This document shows, piece after piece, positions 52,872-61,005 of a DNA stretch of 64,000 nt. How positions within the stretch are numbered: the stretch's first letter is position 1; every line of letters begins with the position of its first letter. This DNA is from Conexibacter woesei DSM 14684 (lineage in GTDB: Bacteria; Actinomycetota; Thermoleophilia; Solirubrobacterales; Solirubrobacteraceae): contig NC_013739.1 of the NCBI RefSeq assembly GCF_000025265.1, positions 5,442,001-5,506,000 on the forward strand. Direction: 5' to 3'. A program made the translations under genes and the position numbers. The notes under the pieces are model-generated. The model was given only the letters and a program-made list of their open reading frames with translations. It ran no database searches and had not been told where the DNA came from.

Positions 52872-53743
52872 GCGGCGAGTCCGCTCCAGATCTCCGTGGC
52901 CGCGCGCATCCGCGGCGCCCAACCGCTCGCCTCGCGCAGCCGACGGGTCGACACGCGCTGCGAGCGCGCCAGCGGCCCGTCCTCCGGCGGCTGGCCGTGC
53001 AGCGCGTCGACCCCGACGACCGCCGCCAGCGCGGCGTCGATCTCGCCGTACGTCGCCGGGTCGGCGTCGGCGACGTTGTAGGTCCCGGCCGGGACGCGCA
53101 GCGCCGCGGCGACGGCCGTCCCGGCGTCGTCCAGCAAGACGGTCGGCCGGTACGCGCCGGGCGGTCCGAACGCGAACGAGGCGCCGCCGCGCGCGGCCTC
53201 CAGCGTCGCCAGCGTGGACCCGCTGTCGGCTCCCATGAACATCCCGAAGCGCAGCACGACGGTGTCGCCGTCGAACAGCTCGCGCGCGTTGCGCTCGGCC
53301 GTCAGCGCGCTCGTCGTGACGCCGCCGCCGACGACCGGCGCGTCCTCGTCGAGCCACGCGTCGCCGCCGTCGGCGTACACGAACGCGATCGACTCCTGCA
53401 CGAGCCGTCGGACCCCGGCGGCCTGCGCGGCGCGCGCGATCGCCGCCGACGCGTCGGTGCGGATGCGGTCGTTCTCCGCCCACGCCGACGGGTCGCCCAT
53501 GCGATCGGCGCTCGGGATGCTCGTGAGCAGGTTGACGACGGTGTCCGCGCCGTCGAAGACGCGGCGCAGCGACGCCTCGTCGTACACGTCGGCCTCGACG
53601 GCGCGCGCACCGAGGCTCTCGAGCAGCTCGCGCCCGCGTGCGGAGCGCGTCACGCCGCTGACGTCGTGGCCGGCGGCGAGCAGCTCGCGGACGGCGCGGC
53701 GCCCGATGACGCCTGTGGATCCGGTGATGATGATCTTGTTCAT
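52868..53743 (-). CDS. NAD-dependent epimerase/dehydratase-like protein, ECF41 partner
   Basis: 291 residues. Rossmann motif GSTGVIG at 8-14, VEADVYDEASLRRVFDGADTVVNLLT, and the YADGG region in place of a full YxxxK site (FVYADGGDAWLDE), so classic short-chain catalysis is doubtful. ECF41 sigma factors are generally encoded with a carboxymuconolactone decarboxylase, oxidoreductase or epimerase, and this is an epimerase-type case. The ATG at 53743 is practically at the predicted transcription start of an ECF41 promoter, so sigma factor and partner form an autoregulated operon. Confidence 0.87.
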   Translation of the reverse strand: MNKIIITGSTGVIGRRAVRELLAAGHDVSGVTRSARGRELLESLGARAVEADVYDEASLRRVFDGADTVVNLLTSIPSADRMGDPSAWAENDRIRTDASAAIARAAQAAGVRRLVQESIAFVYADGGDAWLDEDAPVVGGGVTTSALTAERNARELFDGDTVVLRFGMFMGADSGSTLATLEAARGGASFAFGPPGAYRPTVLLDDAGTAVAAALRVPAGTYNVADADPATYGEIDAALAAVVGVDALHGQPPEDGPLARSQRVSTRRLREASGWAPRMRAATEIWSGLAA

Positions 53744-53751
53744 GCAGGACT

Positions 53752-53778
53752 GACGAGGTAGCCCGCCCGATCGTGACA
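53752..53778 (-). promoter_or_regulatory. ECF41-type promoter
   Basis: Minus strand TGTCACG (53778-53772), 16-bp spacer, CGTC (53755-53752). The published ECF41 target consensus is TGTCACA-N16-CGTC, so this differs at one position. It sits nine bases before the epimerase ATG. This directly supports autoregulation by the sigma factor at 52029-52871 and implies a leaderless or nearly leaderless mRNA. Confidence 0.8.
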
Positions 53779-53789
53779 TGCGATCGGCG

Positions 53790-54134
53790 TCAGTTCCTGC
53801 CGGCGCGCTTCGGCGGCAGCGTCGCGGCGAATCCGAGCGCGCGCTCGACCCACGCCCGCAGCGCCGGATCGGTCGCGCAGCCCGGCGGCTCGACGAAGAT
53901 CGCGCCTCTCGCCGGCCGCCCGGTGAAGTCCATCGGACGGGTGTGCGGTTCGCGGAGCGCCGCCTCCGTCCCGTCGGTGCCGAGGCGAAGCAGCAGCCGC
54001 CCGCCGACGACTGCGCACACCATGTTGCCGCTGCTGAGGAAGGCGACGCCGCCGAACATCCTGCGCTCGGAGATCTCGCCGGCGTCCGCGAGCGCCGCGC
54101 GGACGCGGTCGACGAGCTGCGCGTCTGCGGGCAT
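53790..54134 (-). CDS. TfoX N-terminal-domain protein
   Basis: 114 residues from ATG 54134 (MPADAQLVDRVRAALADAG); longer in-frame starts up to 54185 add a non-conserved tail. The sequence ISERRMFGGVAFLSSGNMVCAVVGGRLLLRLG followed by RPMDFTGRPARGAIFVEP is the TfoX N-terminal fold. In enterics and pasteurellae this fold belongs to competence regulators, but stand-alone copies are widespread in actinobacteria with no known function. Transcribed toward the ECF41 operon, whose promoter lies in the 46-bp gap. Confidence 0.88.
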   Translation of the reverse strand: MPADAQLVDRVRAALADAGEISERRMFGGVAFLSSGNMVCAVVGGRLLLRLGTDGTEAALREPHTRPMDFTGRPARGAIFVEPPGCATDPALRAWVERALGFAATLPPKRAGRN

Positions 54135-54262
54135 CTGCCGCAGTGTCGCACGTTGCGAGTGGCGCATCGGCGTCACCATCGTCAAAGATCCCGCGCGCTC
54201 GGCAACCGCGTTCTTCGGAGCCGCGCTCGCGGAGCCGGTGGCCGCGCGGTAACGTCGTCACG

Positions 54263-54673
54263 ATGCCGAATGGCCCTGCGCAGCCGGACGACGATCCTTC
54301 GCAGCTGATCGCCGCGCGGATCCAGGAGTTGGGCGACTGGCGCGGACGGACCCTCTCGGCGCTTCGCGATCTGATCAAGGAGGCAGATCCGAATGTCGTG
54401 GAGGAGTGGAAGTGGAGAAAGGCGTCGAGCCCGGGGGTTCCGGTGTGGTCTCACGACGGTGCGATCTGCACCGGCGAGACGTACAAGAGCGTCGTGAAGC
54501 TGACGTTCTTCAAGGGCGCCTCCCTGGAGGACCCGGCGGGGCTGTTCAACGCGAGCCTCGACGGTAGGGTCCGGCGCGCGATCGACGTCCGCGAAGGCGA
54601 CGAGCTCGACGAGCAGGCGTTCGTCGCCCTCGTCCGCGCCGCCGTCAGCCTGAACGAGTCCTCCTCGCGCTAG
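54263..54673 (+). CDS. DUF1801-family protein
   Basis: 136 residues from ATG 54263. No ribosome site, but TAACGT seven bases before the ATG fits a leaderless start. GRTLSALRDLIKEADPNVVEEWKWRKASSPGVPVWSHDGAICTGETYKSVVKLTFFKGASL is the DUF1801/YdhG-like core (EEWKW and KLTFFKGA). The family is small and cytoplasmic, sometimes linked to metal stress, with no settled biochemical role. Divergent from the TfoX-like gene. Confidence 0.85.
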   Translation: MPNGPAQPDDDPSQLIAARIQELGDWRGRTLSALRDLIKEADPNVVEEWKWRKASSPGVPVWSHDGAICTGETYKSVVKLTFFKGASLEDPAGLFNASLDGRVRRAIDVREGDELDEQAFVALVRAAVSLNESSSR

Positions 54674-54712
54674 CGCATCCCGCGCGCAGACCTACTGAGA
54701 CAGGAGGGACCG

Positions 54713-55846
54713 ATGGCGACACGCGTGCTGGTGCTGGGAGCCGGGTTCGGCGGGCTGGAGCTGTGCACGACGCTCTCCGATGCGCTCGGCGACGCCGTCG
54801 AGGTGACGCTGATCGACAAGAACGACGCGTTCGTGTTCGGCTTCTCGAAGCTCGATGTGATGTTCGGCCACACGACGCCGGAGGCGGTCCGGCTGCCGTA
54901 CCGCGACGTCGCGATGCCGGGCGTCCGCGTGCTGCGTGAGACGGTCGCGGCGATCGATCCGGACGCGCGCCGCGTGACCACCGACGCCGGAGTCCACGAG
55001 GCGGACGTGCTCGTCGTCGCGCTCGGCGCCGACTACGACATGGACGCGACGCCCGGCCTCGCCGAGGGCGGCAACGAGTTCTACTCCGTCGCCGGAGCCG
55101 AGCGGCTGGCCGCGGTGATCCCCGCGATCACCGCGGGTCACATCGTGATCGGCGTCTGCGGCGCGCCGTTCAAGTGCCCGCCCGCGCCGAGCGAGTGCGC
55201 GCTGCTGCTGCACGACCAGCTCGTCGCGCGCGGCGTGCGCGACGCCTGCCGGATCTCGTACGTGATGCCGCTCAACACCCCCGTGCCGCCGTCGCCGGAG
55301 ACCTCCGCCGCGCTGCTGGAGGCGTTCGCCGAGCGCGACATCGCATTCGTCGGCGGGCACCGCATCGCCGCAGTCGACCCGGCCCGCAGCGTCGCGGTGC
55401 TCGACGACGACAGCGAGCTGCCGTTCGACCTGCTGCTCGGCGTCCCCAAGCACCGCGCGCCGGACGTCGTGATCGCCAGCGGCATGACGGAGAACGGCTA
55501 CATCCCGGTCGACTTCGCGACGCTCGCGACGCGCCACCCCGGCGTCTACGCCGTCGGCGACGTCGCAACGGCCGGCGTGCCGAAGGCCGGCGTCTTCGCC
55601 GAGGGCGCGGCGCGCGTCGTCGCGCAGACGATCATCGCCCAGCTCGGAGCGGGCGACGCGCCCGGCCGCCACCTCGGCCAGGGCACGTGCTACATCGAGT
55701 TCGGCGCCGGCCGCATCGGCAGCGTCGACATCGACTTCCTCTCCGGCCCCGAGAGAACCGGCACCTTCAACGCCCCCTCGACCGAGCAGATGGAGCGGAA
55801 GCAGCTGTTCGGCAGCAGCCGCCGCGCCCGCTGGTTCGGCAGCTGA
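54713..55846 (+). CDS. FAD-dependent NAD(P)/sulfide:quinone-type oxidoreductase
   Basis: 377 residues; ATG after AGGAGG. FAD-binding GAGFGG at 9-14, LVVALGADYDM, second nucleotide-binding region, and GVYAVGDVA near the C-terminus (FAD-ribityl contact). GAPFKCPPAPSE with a Cys near residue 155 matches the position of a redox-active cysteine in sulfide:quinone oxidoreductase and flavocytochrome c sulfide dehydrogenase relatives. Membrane or quinone interaction is inferred, not seen. The convergent MFS gene downstream has a CsoR-type operator; CsoR-like CstR proteins regulate persulfide metabolism, so a sulfur link is possible but unproven. Confidence 0.82.
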   Translation: MATRVLVLGAGFGGLELCTTLSDALGDAVEVTLIDKNDAFVFGFSKLDVMFGHTTPEAVRLPYRDVAMPGVRVLRETVAAIDPDARRVTTDAGVHEADVLVVALGADYDMDATPGLAEGGNEFYSVAGAERLAAVIPAITAGHIVIGVCGAPFKCPPAPSECALLLHDQLVARGVRDACRISYVMPLNTPVPPSPETSAALLEAFAERDIAFVGGHRIAAVDPARSVAVLDDDSELPFDLLLGVPKHRAPDVVIASGMTENGYIPVDFATLATRHPGVYAVGDVATAGVPKAGVFAEGAARVVAQTIIAQLGAGDAPGRHLGQGTCYIEFGAGRIGSVDIDFLSGPERTGTFNAPSTEQMERKQLFGSSRRARWFGS

Positions 55847-55882
55847 CGGCTGAACACGCCGATAGCTTCTCGCTCACACCGC

Positions 55883-57316
55883 CTAGACGCCGACCTGTTG
55901 CGATGGCTGCTGCCGGTCGTTCGCATCGGCCGTCGCCGGCGGCCGGCGCAGCGTCAGCAGCGCGATCAGTCCGCCGACGGCGGCGATCGCGGCGGCGCCG
56001 ATGAACGCGGCGGAGAACCCGTCGGTCAGGGCTTCGAGGTTGCCGAGCTGGTCGGCGCCCTGGGCGCTCGCGAGGGCCGTCATCGCGGCGAGCCCGAGCG
56101 CCGATCCGACCTGGTAGGAGGTGTTGACGATCCCGGACGCGAGACCGCCCTCCTCCGGGCGCGCGCTGGAGATCGCCGTGCCGAGCGACGGGATGAACGC
56201 CAGTGCCATGCCGAACGCGGCGACCAGCGAGGCGGGCAGCACGTCGGCGGCGAAGTTGCCGTCCGGGCGCGCCAGCGACAGGCCCGCGAGGCCGATCGCG
56301 AGGATCCACAGTCCCGCGACGGTCGGGACCTTGAAGCCGAAGCGGGCGATCGCGCGCGGCGCCACGACGATCATCAGCAGCATGATCGCCAGCGTCATCG
56401 GCAGCAGCGCGGCGCCGCCCGCGAACGCGCCGAAGCCGAGCACCTGCTGGAGGTAGAGGTTGAGGAAGTACCACATCGGGATCCACGCGGCCCCGAGCAG
56501 CAGCTGCGCGAGGTTCGCCGCGCCGAGGTTCGGCGTCTTGAAGATCGCCAGCCGCACGAGCGGCTGGCGAACCGTGGCCTGGATCGCGACGAAGCCGGCC
56601 AGCAGTGCGACGGCGCCGCCGAGCGAGAGCAGCGTGGCGGTGGAGCCCCAACCCTCCTCCGGGGCACGGACGATCGCGAACACGGCGAGGGCGATGCCCG
56701 CGGTGACAGCGGTCGCGCCGAGGATGTCGACGCGGCCACGGCGCGCCGGGGCGGCCGGCATCAGCGACGGCGTCGCGGCGATCGCGGCGATCGCGATCGG
56801 GATGTAGATGTAGTAGATCCACGGCCAGCTGATCCACTCGGTGATCACGCCGCCGAGGAAGACACCGGCGGTGCCGCCGGCCGGTGCGGCCGCGCCGTAC
56901 AGCGCGAGCGCCTTCGTCAGCTCCTTCGGGTCGTGCGCGAAGAGCATCATCAGCAGGGTCAGCGCGCTCGGCGCGATCAACGCGGCGCCGACGCCCTGGA
57001 CGGCACGGGCGGCGATCTCGACGCCGACGGAGCCGGCAAGACCTGCGGCGAGTGAGCCGACGGCGAGGATCGCCCAGCCGAGGCTGAACATCCGCTTCGC
57101 GCCGAACAGGTCGGCGAGCCGTCCACCGAGCAGCAGCAGGCCGCCGAACGCGACCACGTATCCGTTGAAGACCCAGGAGAGGTTCTCCTGGCTGAAGCCG
57201 AGATCCTGCTGAATCTCGGGCAATGCGACGCCGATGATCGACGTGTCCATGATGACCATGAATTGAGCGAGCGCGATGACGGCCAGCGCGAGCCAGCGCT
57301 TGGGGTGGGGGTGCAC
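55883..57316 (-). CDS. MFS drug:proton antiporter, DHA2-like (14 helices)
   Basis: 477 residues from GTG 57316, behind AGGAGA. Signature motifs of the DHA2 drug-resistance family: FMVIMDTSIIGVALPEIQQDLGFS (motif D1 at the first helix), GGRLADLFGAKRMF (motif A), RAVQGVGAALIAPSALTLL (motif B), and AAAPAGGTAGVFLGGVITEWISWPWIYYI (motif C). About 14 membrane segments. The promoter region carries a CsoR-type operator at 57360-57380, implying metal- or persulfide-responsive expression, an unusual control for such pumps. Confidence 0.9.
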   Translation of the reverse strand: MHPHPKRWLALAVIALAQFMVIMDTSIIGVALPEIQQDLGFSQENLSWVFNGYVVAFGGLLLLGGRLADLFGAKRMFSLGWAILAVGSLAAGLAGSVGVEIAARAVQGVGAALIAPSALTLLMMLFAHDPKELTKALALYGAAAPAGGTAGVFLGGVITEWISWPWIYYIYIPIAIAAIAATPSLMPAAPARRGRVDILGATAVTAGIALAVFAIVRAPEEGWGSTATLLSLGGAVALLAGFVAIQATVRQPLVRLAIFKTPNLGAANLAQLLLGAAWIPMWYFLNLYLQQVLGFGAFAGGAALLPMTLAIMLLMIVVAPRAIARFGFKVPTVAGLWILAIGLAGLSLARPDGNFAADVLPASLVAAFGMALAFIPSLGTAISSARPEEGGLASGIVNTSYQVGSALGLAAMTALASAQGADQLGNLEALTDGFSAAFIGAAAIAAVGGLIALLTLRRPPATADANDRQQPSQQVGV

Positions 57317-57359
57317 GACGGTTCTCCTGTCGAGTTGGGGGTCTTGCCGCTAGCAGTAA

Positions 57360-57380
57360 ACCATACCCCCGTAGGGTACC
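57360..57380. promoter_or_regulatory. CsoR/CstR-type operator upstream of the MFS pump
   Basis: ACCATACCCCCGTAGGGTA (57360-57378) contains TACCC (57364-57368), five bases, GGGTA (57374-57378). From memory, its reverse complement matches the copper-sensor CsoR operator of Bacillus subtilis copZA over nearly its whole length. It stands 44 bp upstream of the start codon, where a -10 element (TATGGT or TTTACT, minus strand) must lie, so repression is expected. No CsoR gene is in the window. Confidence 0.65.
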
Positions 57381-57473
57381 CCTGTGTCAGCTCGCGATCG
57401 TTCTCGCGACCGACCGCTTCGGCTAACCTCCAGCCCACCTCCAGCCCGCCGCCCGGACGAGCGGGCGCGTCGG

Positions 57474-57854
57474 TCAGCTCCAGATGTCCTCGAACCGCTC
57501 GGCGTCTCCGCCTCTCGGCTTCTGACCACCGATGCAGATGACGTCGAGGCCGTCGGGACCGGCTTCGAACGAGCGAATGACGCCCGGCGCCACTCGCAGC
57601 ACGTCCCACGCCGAAAGCTCGACGATCTCATCGTCGAGCTTGGCACGACCCGAGCCCGCAACCACGACGTACGCCTCCTCCTGCACCCGGTGCCGATGCC
57701 CCCATGGCATACGCGCACCCGGCTCGTACGTGAAGCGGCTCACCCCGAGCTCAGGCGAATGCAGCGCGTTCCGCGCGAACCGCCACTGCATCGCCACGTC
57801 CGGCGGGCTGACATCGCGCAGCTCGCCGAAGTTTCTCTTCGTCCAGTCAGACAT
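57474..57854 (-). CDS. Cupin-domain protein
   Basis: 126 residues from ATG 57854. Cupin motif 1 around GHRHRVQEEAYVVVAGSGRAKLDDE (metal ligands H, H and E) and motif 2 around VLRVAPGVIRSFEAGPDGLDVI (PG..HxF with Arg in place of the His). It is a single small beta barrel, cytoplasmic; such proteins bind a metal or small ligand and may be isomerases, dioxygenases or sensors. No function can be assigned from its neighbours. Confidence 0.88.
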   Translation of the reverse strand: MSDWTKRNFGELRDVSPPDVAMQWRFARNALHSPELGVSRFTYEPGARMPWGHRHRVQEEAYVVVAGSGRAKLDDEIVELSAWDVLRVAPGVIRSFEAGPDGLDVICIGGQKPRGGDAERFEDIWS

Positions 57855-57894
57855 CGCGACACTCTCGCAGCTCGGCACGTCGCGGTGCCCGGCG

Positions 57895-58479
57895 TCAGGC
57901 GGCGATTCCGGCCTCTGCCCTGACCTCGATCGAGCCGCGCCGATCCCAGACGCGGCGCGCCGTGTCGGCGAGCCGCTCGCTCCTGTTCTGCGCCGCGGCA
58001 CGCAGACGGCGGGAGGCGTGTCGCTCGGACATCCCGAACCGCGAACGCAGGACGGCCTTCGCGCGGACGACCGCGTCGACGTCGCGCATGACGCGGCTCG
58101 GCGCATCGGCCTGACGTTCGAGGAGGCGCAGCTCGCACGCGCGGTCGAGCGCCAGGCCGATCGCGGCCTGGAGCTCGGCGTCGGTGGCCGGTTCGACCAG
58201 TCGGACGGCCAGGCCCCGGCTCTCGCGGCGATCGCCCACCTCGGTCGCGACGAGGAGCGCGCCACCAGCGACGGGCGGCAGCTCGATCAGGCAGAGGTCC
58301 GCGCCGAGCCCCGCTGCCGCCTCCCGGCCGGGCTCGTCGTCGCGCAGCGGACCCAGCGGCGCGTGGCCGAGGCCGGCGACGCGCCGCGCGAGCCCGGCGC
58401 CGCGCTCGGGCGCATGTGCGAGCACCACCACGCGCAGCGGCGCCGGCAGTCGTCGCATCGTCGCGGCAGGCTGGAGCAT
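57895..58479 (-). CDS. ANTAR-domain protein with receiver-like N-terminus
   Basis: 194 residues; ATG 58479, with ATG 58458 (MRRLPAPLRVVVL) also possible. The N-terminal 110 residues follow a receiver-like alpha/beta pattern without the usual phospho-acceptor surroundings (LCLIELPPVAGGA has no clear Asp). Residues about 133-175 (AVVRAKAVLRSRFGMSERHASRRLRAAAQNRSERLADTARRV) are an ANTAR RNA-binding domain. ANTAR proteins bind paired hairpins in mRNA leaders and prevent termination. Target transcripts are not evident in the window. Confidence 0.8.
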   Translation of the reverse strand: MLQPAATMRRLPAPLRVVVLAHAPERGAGLARRVAGLGHAPLGPLRDDEPGREAAAGLGADLCLIELPPVAGGALLVATEVGDRRESRGLAVRLVEPATDAELQAAIGLALDRACELRLLERQADAPSRVMRDVDAVVRAKAVLRSRFGMSERHASRRLRAAAQNRSERLADTARRVWDRRGSIEVRAEAGIAA

Positions 58480-58599
58480 GCGTCGTAGCGTGTCGCGGCA
58501 ATGTCACGGCTCGGTAACGATGCGGCATCGATTGCGTCGCATTCGCGACGGCGACGGCGACGGCACGCGCCCGGCGGCGGCGCGCGTACTCTGTCGGGG

Positions 58600-59103
58600 A
58601 TGCCCATCGGCCGCCACGAGCGTGGGTCGGTCCGCAGGCTCTGCCTCGGCGGCCTGCTGGCGGCGTACGCCGCGATCGCCGTCGTGGGCTGTGGCGGCTC
58701 GGCCCTCGAGGTGCGAAGAGCGCAGCCGCAGAAATCCCCGATCGACAGCACCGTCGTGGTCGACTGCGGCGGCTACGCGCAGGTGGCGCCGGTCGAGCTG
58801 GTGGTCGGCTGCCGCTACGGCGGCCGGATCCTGAGAGCGCTGAAATGGCGGGGCTGGGGACATGAGCGCGCCGCGGCCGTCGGCCGGCTGACGCGCGACT
58901 GCGCCCGCTGCGACGGGACGCAGGCGCGCGCGGTTCGCGTCGAGGTCGTCGGACGGGTGCTGCGGCGCGACGCGACGCTCGCCTACCGCACGCTGACCGT
59001 CACGCCCGCGGTCAAGCGAGCGGGCGAGAGACCGCTGCGCTACCAGATCTACGACGGCTACCTGGAGGTCGCCGACCGACAGCCGTCCCCCGAGGCCGGA
59101 TGA
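58600..59103 (+). CDS. Hypothetical lipoprotein preceding a two-component system
   Basis: 167 residues from ATG 58600 (weak GGGG upstream). Signal with lipobox VVGCGGS (C31), so probably anchored outside the membrane. The mature part has cysteines at VVDCGG, VVGCRYGG and DCARCDGTQ, four Cys that could form disulfides or bind metal. No known family. Its stop overlaps the response-regulator ATG (ATGA), so it belongs to the same operon and may be a sensor accessory or a target of the pair. Confidence 0.75.
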   Translation: MPIGRHERGSVRRLCLGGLLAAYAAIAVVGCGGSALEVRRAQPQKSPIDSTVVVDCGGYAQVAPVELVVGCRYGGRILRALKWRGWGHERAAAVGRLTRDCARCDGTQARAVRVEVVGRVLRRDATLAYRTLTVTPAVKRAGERPLRYQIYDGYLEVADRQPSPEAG

Positions 59104-59774
59104 GCGTCGCCCTCCCCCGTGTCCTGTTCGTCGAGGACGACCCGACGATCCGCGAGACGACCGCGCTGGTCCTCGAGACGTTCGGCTTCGAGGTCCGTGT
59201 CACCGCCGACGGCCAAGCCGGGCTCGACGCGTTCCGAGCCGAGCCGTTCCACGTCGCGCTTCTCGACGTGATGCTGCCGCGGATCGACGGGATCTCGCTC
59301 GTGCGCATGATCCGCGAGACGAGCCCGATCCCGGTCGTGCTGCTGTCGGCCCGCAGCGAACCGCTCGACGTCGTCGCCGGCCTGGAGGCGGGCGCCGACG
59401 ACTATGTCGCCAAGCCGTTCGACGGCCCGGTGCTGGCCGCGCGCCTGCGCGCTGTCCTGCGACGCGCCGAGCGGCAGGCCGACGAGCGCCGGGTCGTGAC
59501 GATCGGCGACCTCGAGCTCGACGCCGCCGGCATGAGCGCTCGCATCGCCGGGAGACCGGTGTCGCTGACGACGACCGAGGCGCGCCTGCTGATCGAGCTG
59601 GCGCAGAACGCCGGCGTCGTGCTCAGCCGCGCGGTCCTGCTCGAGCGCGTCTGGGAGCACGCCTGGGACGGCGACACGCGCCTCGTCGACGTCCACATCC
59701 AGCGGCTGCGCGCGAAGATCGGTCGCGAGCGGATCGAGACGGTCCGCGGCGCGGGCTACAAGCTCGTCAGATGA
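59100..59774 (+). CDS. OmpR/PhoB-family response regulator
   Basis: 224 residues. Receiver domain: acidic pocket E12-D13-D14, phospho-acceptor D56 (VALLDVMLPR), the Thr/Ser position in VLLSAR, and Lys in YVAKPF. Winged-helix DNA-binding domain (about 130-224): VSLTTTEARLLIELAQNAGVVLSR, LLERVWEHAWDGDTRLVDVHIQRLRAKIG, and VRGAGYKLV. Overlaps the lipoprotein and kinase genes, forming a three-gene operon. Confidence 0.95.
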   Translation: MSVALPRVLFVEDDPTIRETTALVLETFGFEVRVTADGQAGLDAFRAEPFHVALLDVMLPRIDGISLVRMIRETSPIPVVLLSARSEPLDVVAGLEAGADDYVAKPFDGPVLAARLRAVLRRAERQADERRVVTIGDLELDAAGMSARIAGRPVSLTTTEARLLIELAQNAGVVLSRAVLLERVWEHAWDGDTRLVDVHIQRLRAKIGRERIETVRGAGYKLVR

Positions 59775-61003
59775 TGCGGCTGCGCACCTCGCTGGCGTGG
59801 CGGCTCGCGTTGACGATCGCGGCGATCGCGGCGACGCTGTCGGCGAGCATCGGCGTCGCCGTCTACGAGCGCACCGCGCGCGACCGGACCACACGTGCGC
59901 GCGACGCGCAGGCCGAGCGCGCGACGCTCGCCGCCGCGCTCGTGCGCACCACCGGGCAGACGCTTCCCGGCGCGGAGATCGACACCAGGCGCGCGCCGCT
60001 GCCGCTGCGTCGCGCCGTCGGCAGAGGGAACGTCGCGACCTTCCGCACCGGCGGCGATCGCCCCTTCATGTGGGCGGGCGCGCCGCTGTCCGACGGCGAG
60101 CGGATCGGGCGCGGCGTCTACGTCCGCCAGCCGATCGTCCAGGACGTGCGCGCGCTGGGGCAGCTGCGCGACACGCTCCTGATCACCGGCGTCGCCGGAA
60201 CGCTGATCGCCGCGCTGATCGGCGTCGTGCTGGCGAAGGGCCTCTCGCGGCGACTGCAGCGCGCGGCGGACGTCGCCGACCGCGTCGCCGCCGGCGACTA
60301 CGACGCGCGCATCCAGTCGACCGGCCGCGACGAGGTCGCCCGCCTCGGCCACGCCGTCGACGCGATGTCCGACGCGCTCGCGGCGCGCCTCGAACGCGAG
60401 CAGCGCTTCGCCGCCGACGCCGCCCACGAGCTGCGCACGCCGCTGACGGCGCTGACCACCGCCGCCGAGCTGCTCGACGACGGCCGCCCGGCCCAGATCG
60501 TGCGCGAGCGCGTCGCGGCGCTGCGGACGCTCGTCGCCGACCTGCTCGAGCTCGCCCACCTCGACGCCGGCACCGACCGCCCGGCGGCGCTGGAGTCGTT
60601 CGACCTCGTGCCATGGCTCGACGAGCTCGTCGCCGAGCGCGCCCCGGGCGCCACCGTCGAGCCGACCGACGCGGGCAGCGTCGTCACCGACCCCCGCCAC
60701 CTCGAGCGCATCGTCGGCAACCTGCTCGACAACGCGACGCGCCACGGCGCGCCGCCGATCGTCGTCCGCCTGGACGGCGACGCGATCGAGGTCCGCGACC
60801 ACGGCGACGGCTACCCGGACGACCTGCTCCGGGACGGACCTCACCGCTTCCGCGCGAACGGCAGCGGGGCCGCCGGCAGCGGCCTCGGGCTCGCGATCGC
60901 CGAAGGACACGCCGCCGCGATCGGCGCGCGGCTGACGTTCGCCAACGACCAGCGCGGCGGGGCGGTCGCGCGGCTCGCCCTCGACAACGGCTCCCGCCCG
61001 TAG
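59771..61003 (+). CDS. Sensor histidine kinase
   Basis: 410 residues from ATG 59771 (a second ATG follows directly). Membrane helix at about 12-32, extracellular domain of about 100 residues, second helix at about 137-157 (TLLITGVAGTLIAALIGVVLAKG), HAMP domain (RRLQRAADVADRVAAGDYDARIQSTGRDEVARLGHAVDAM). The H-box FAADAAHELRTPLTAL has the phosphorylated His near 218. The N-box is NLLDNATRH, the G-box GSGLGLAIAEGH. Partner of the preceding response regulator. Signal unknown. Confidence 0.94.
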   Translation: MMRLRTSLAWRLALTIAAIAATLSASIGVAVYERTARDRTTRARDAQAERATLAAALVRTTGQTLPGAEIDTRRAPLPLRRAVGRGNVATFRTGGDRPFMWAGAPLSDGERIGRGVYVRQPIVQDVRALGQLRDTLLITGVAGTLIAALIGVVLAKGLSRRLQRAADVADRVAAGDYDARIQSTGRDEVARLGHAVDAMSDALAARLEREQRFAADAAHELRTPLTALTTAAELLDDGRPAQIVRERVAALRTLVADLLELAHLDAGTDRPAALESFDLVPWLDELVAERAPGATVEPTDAGSVVTDPRHLERIVGNLLDNATRHGAPPIVVRLDGDAIEVRDHGDGYPDDLLRDGPHRFRANGSGAAGSGLGLAIAEGHAAAIGARLTFANDQRGGAVARLALDNGSRP

Positions 61004-61005
61004 CG

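Noticed and set aside
53790-54134. Competence regulator TfoX/Sxy
   Set aside because: Only the N-terminal domain is present; stand-alone copies are widespread outside competent bacteria.
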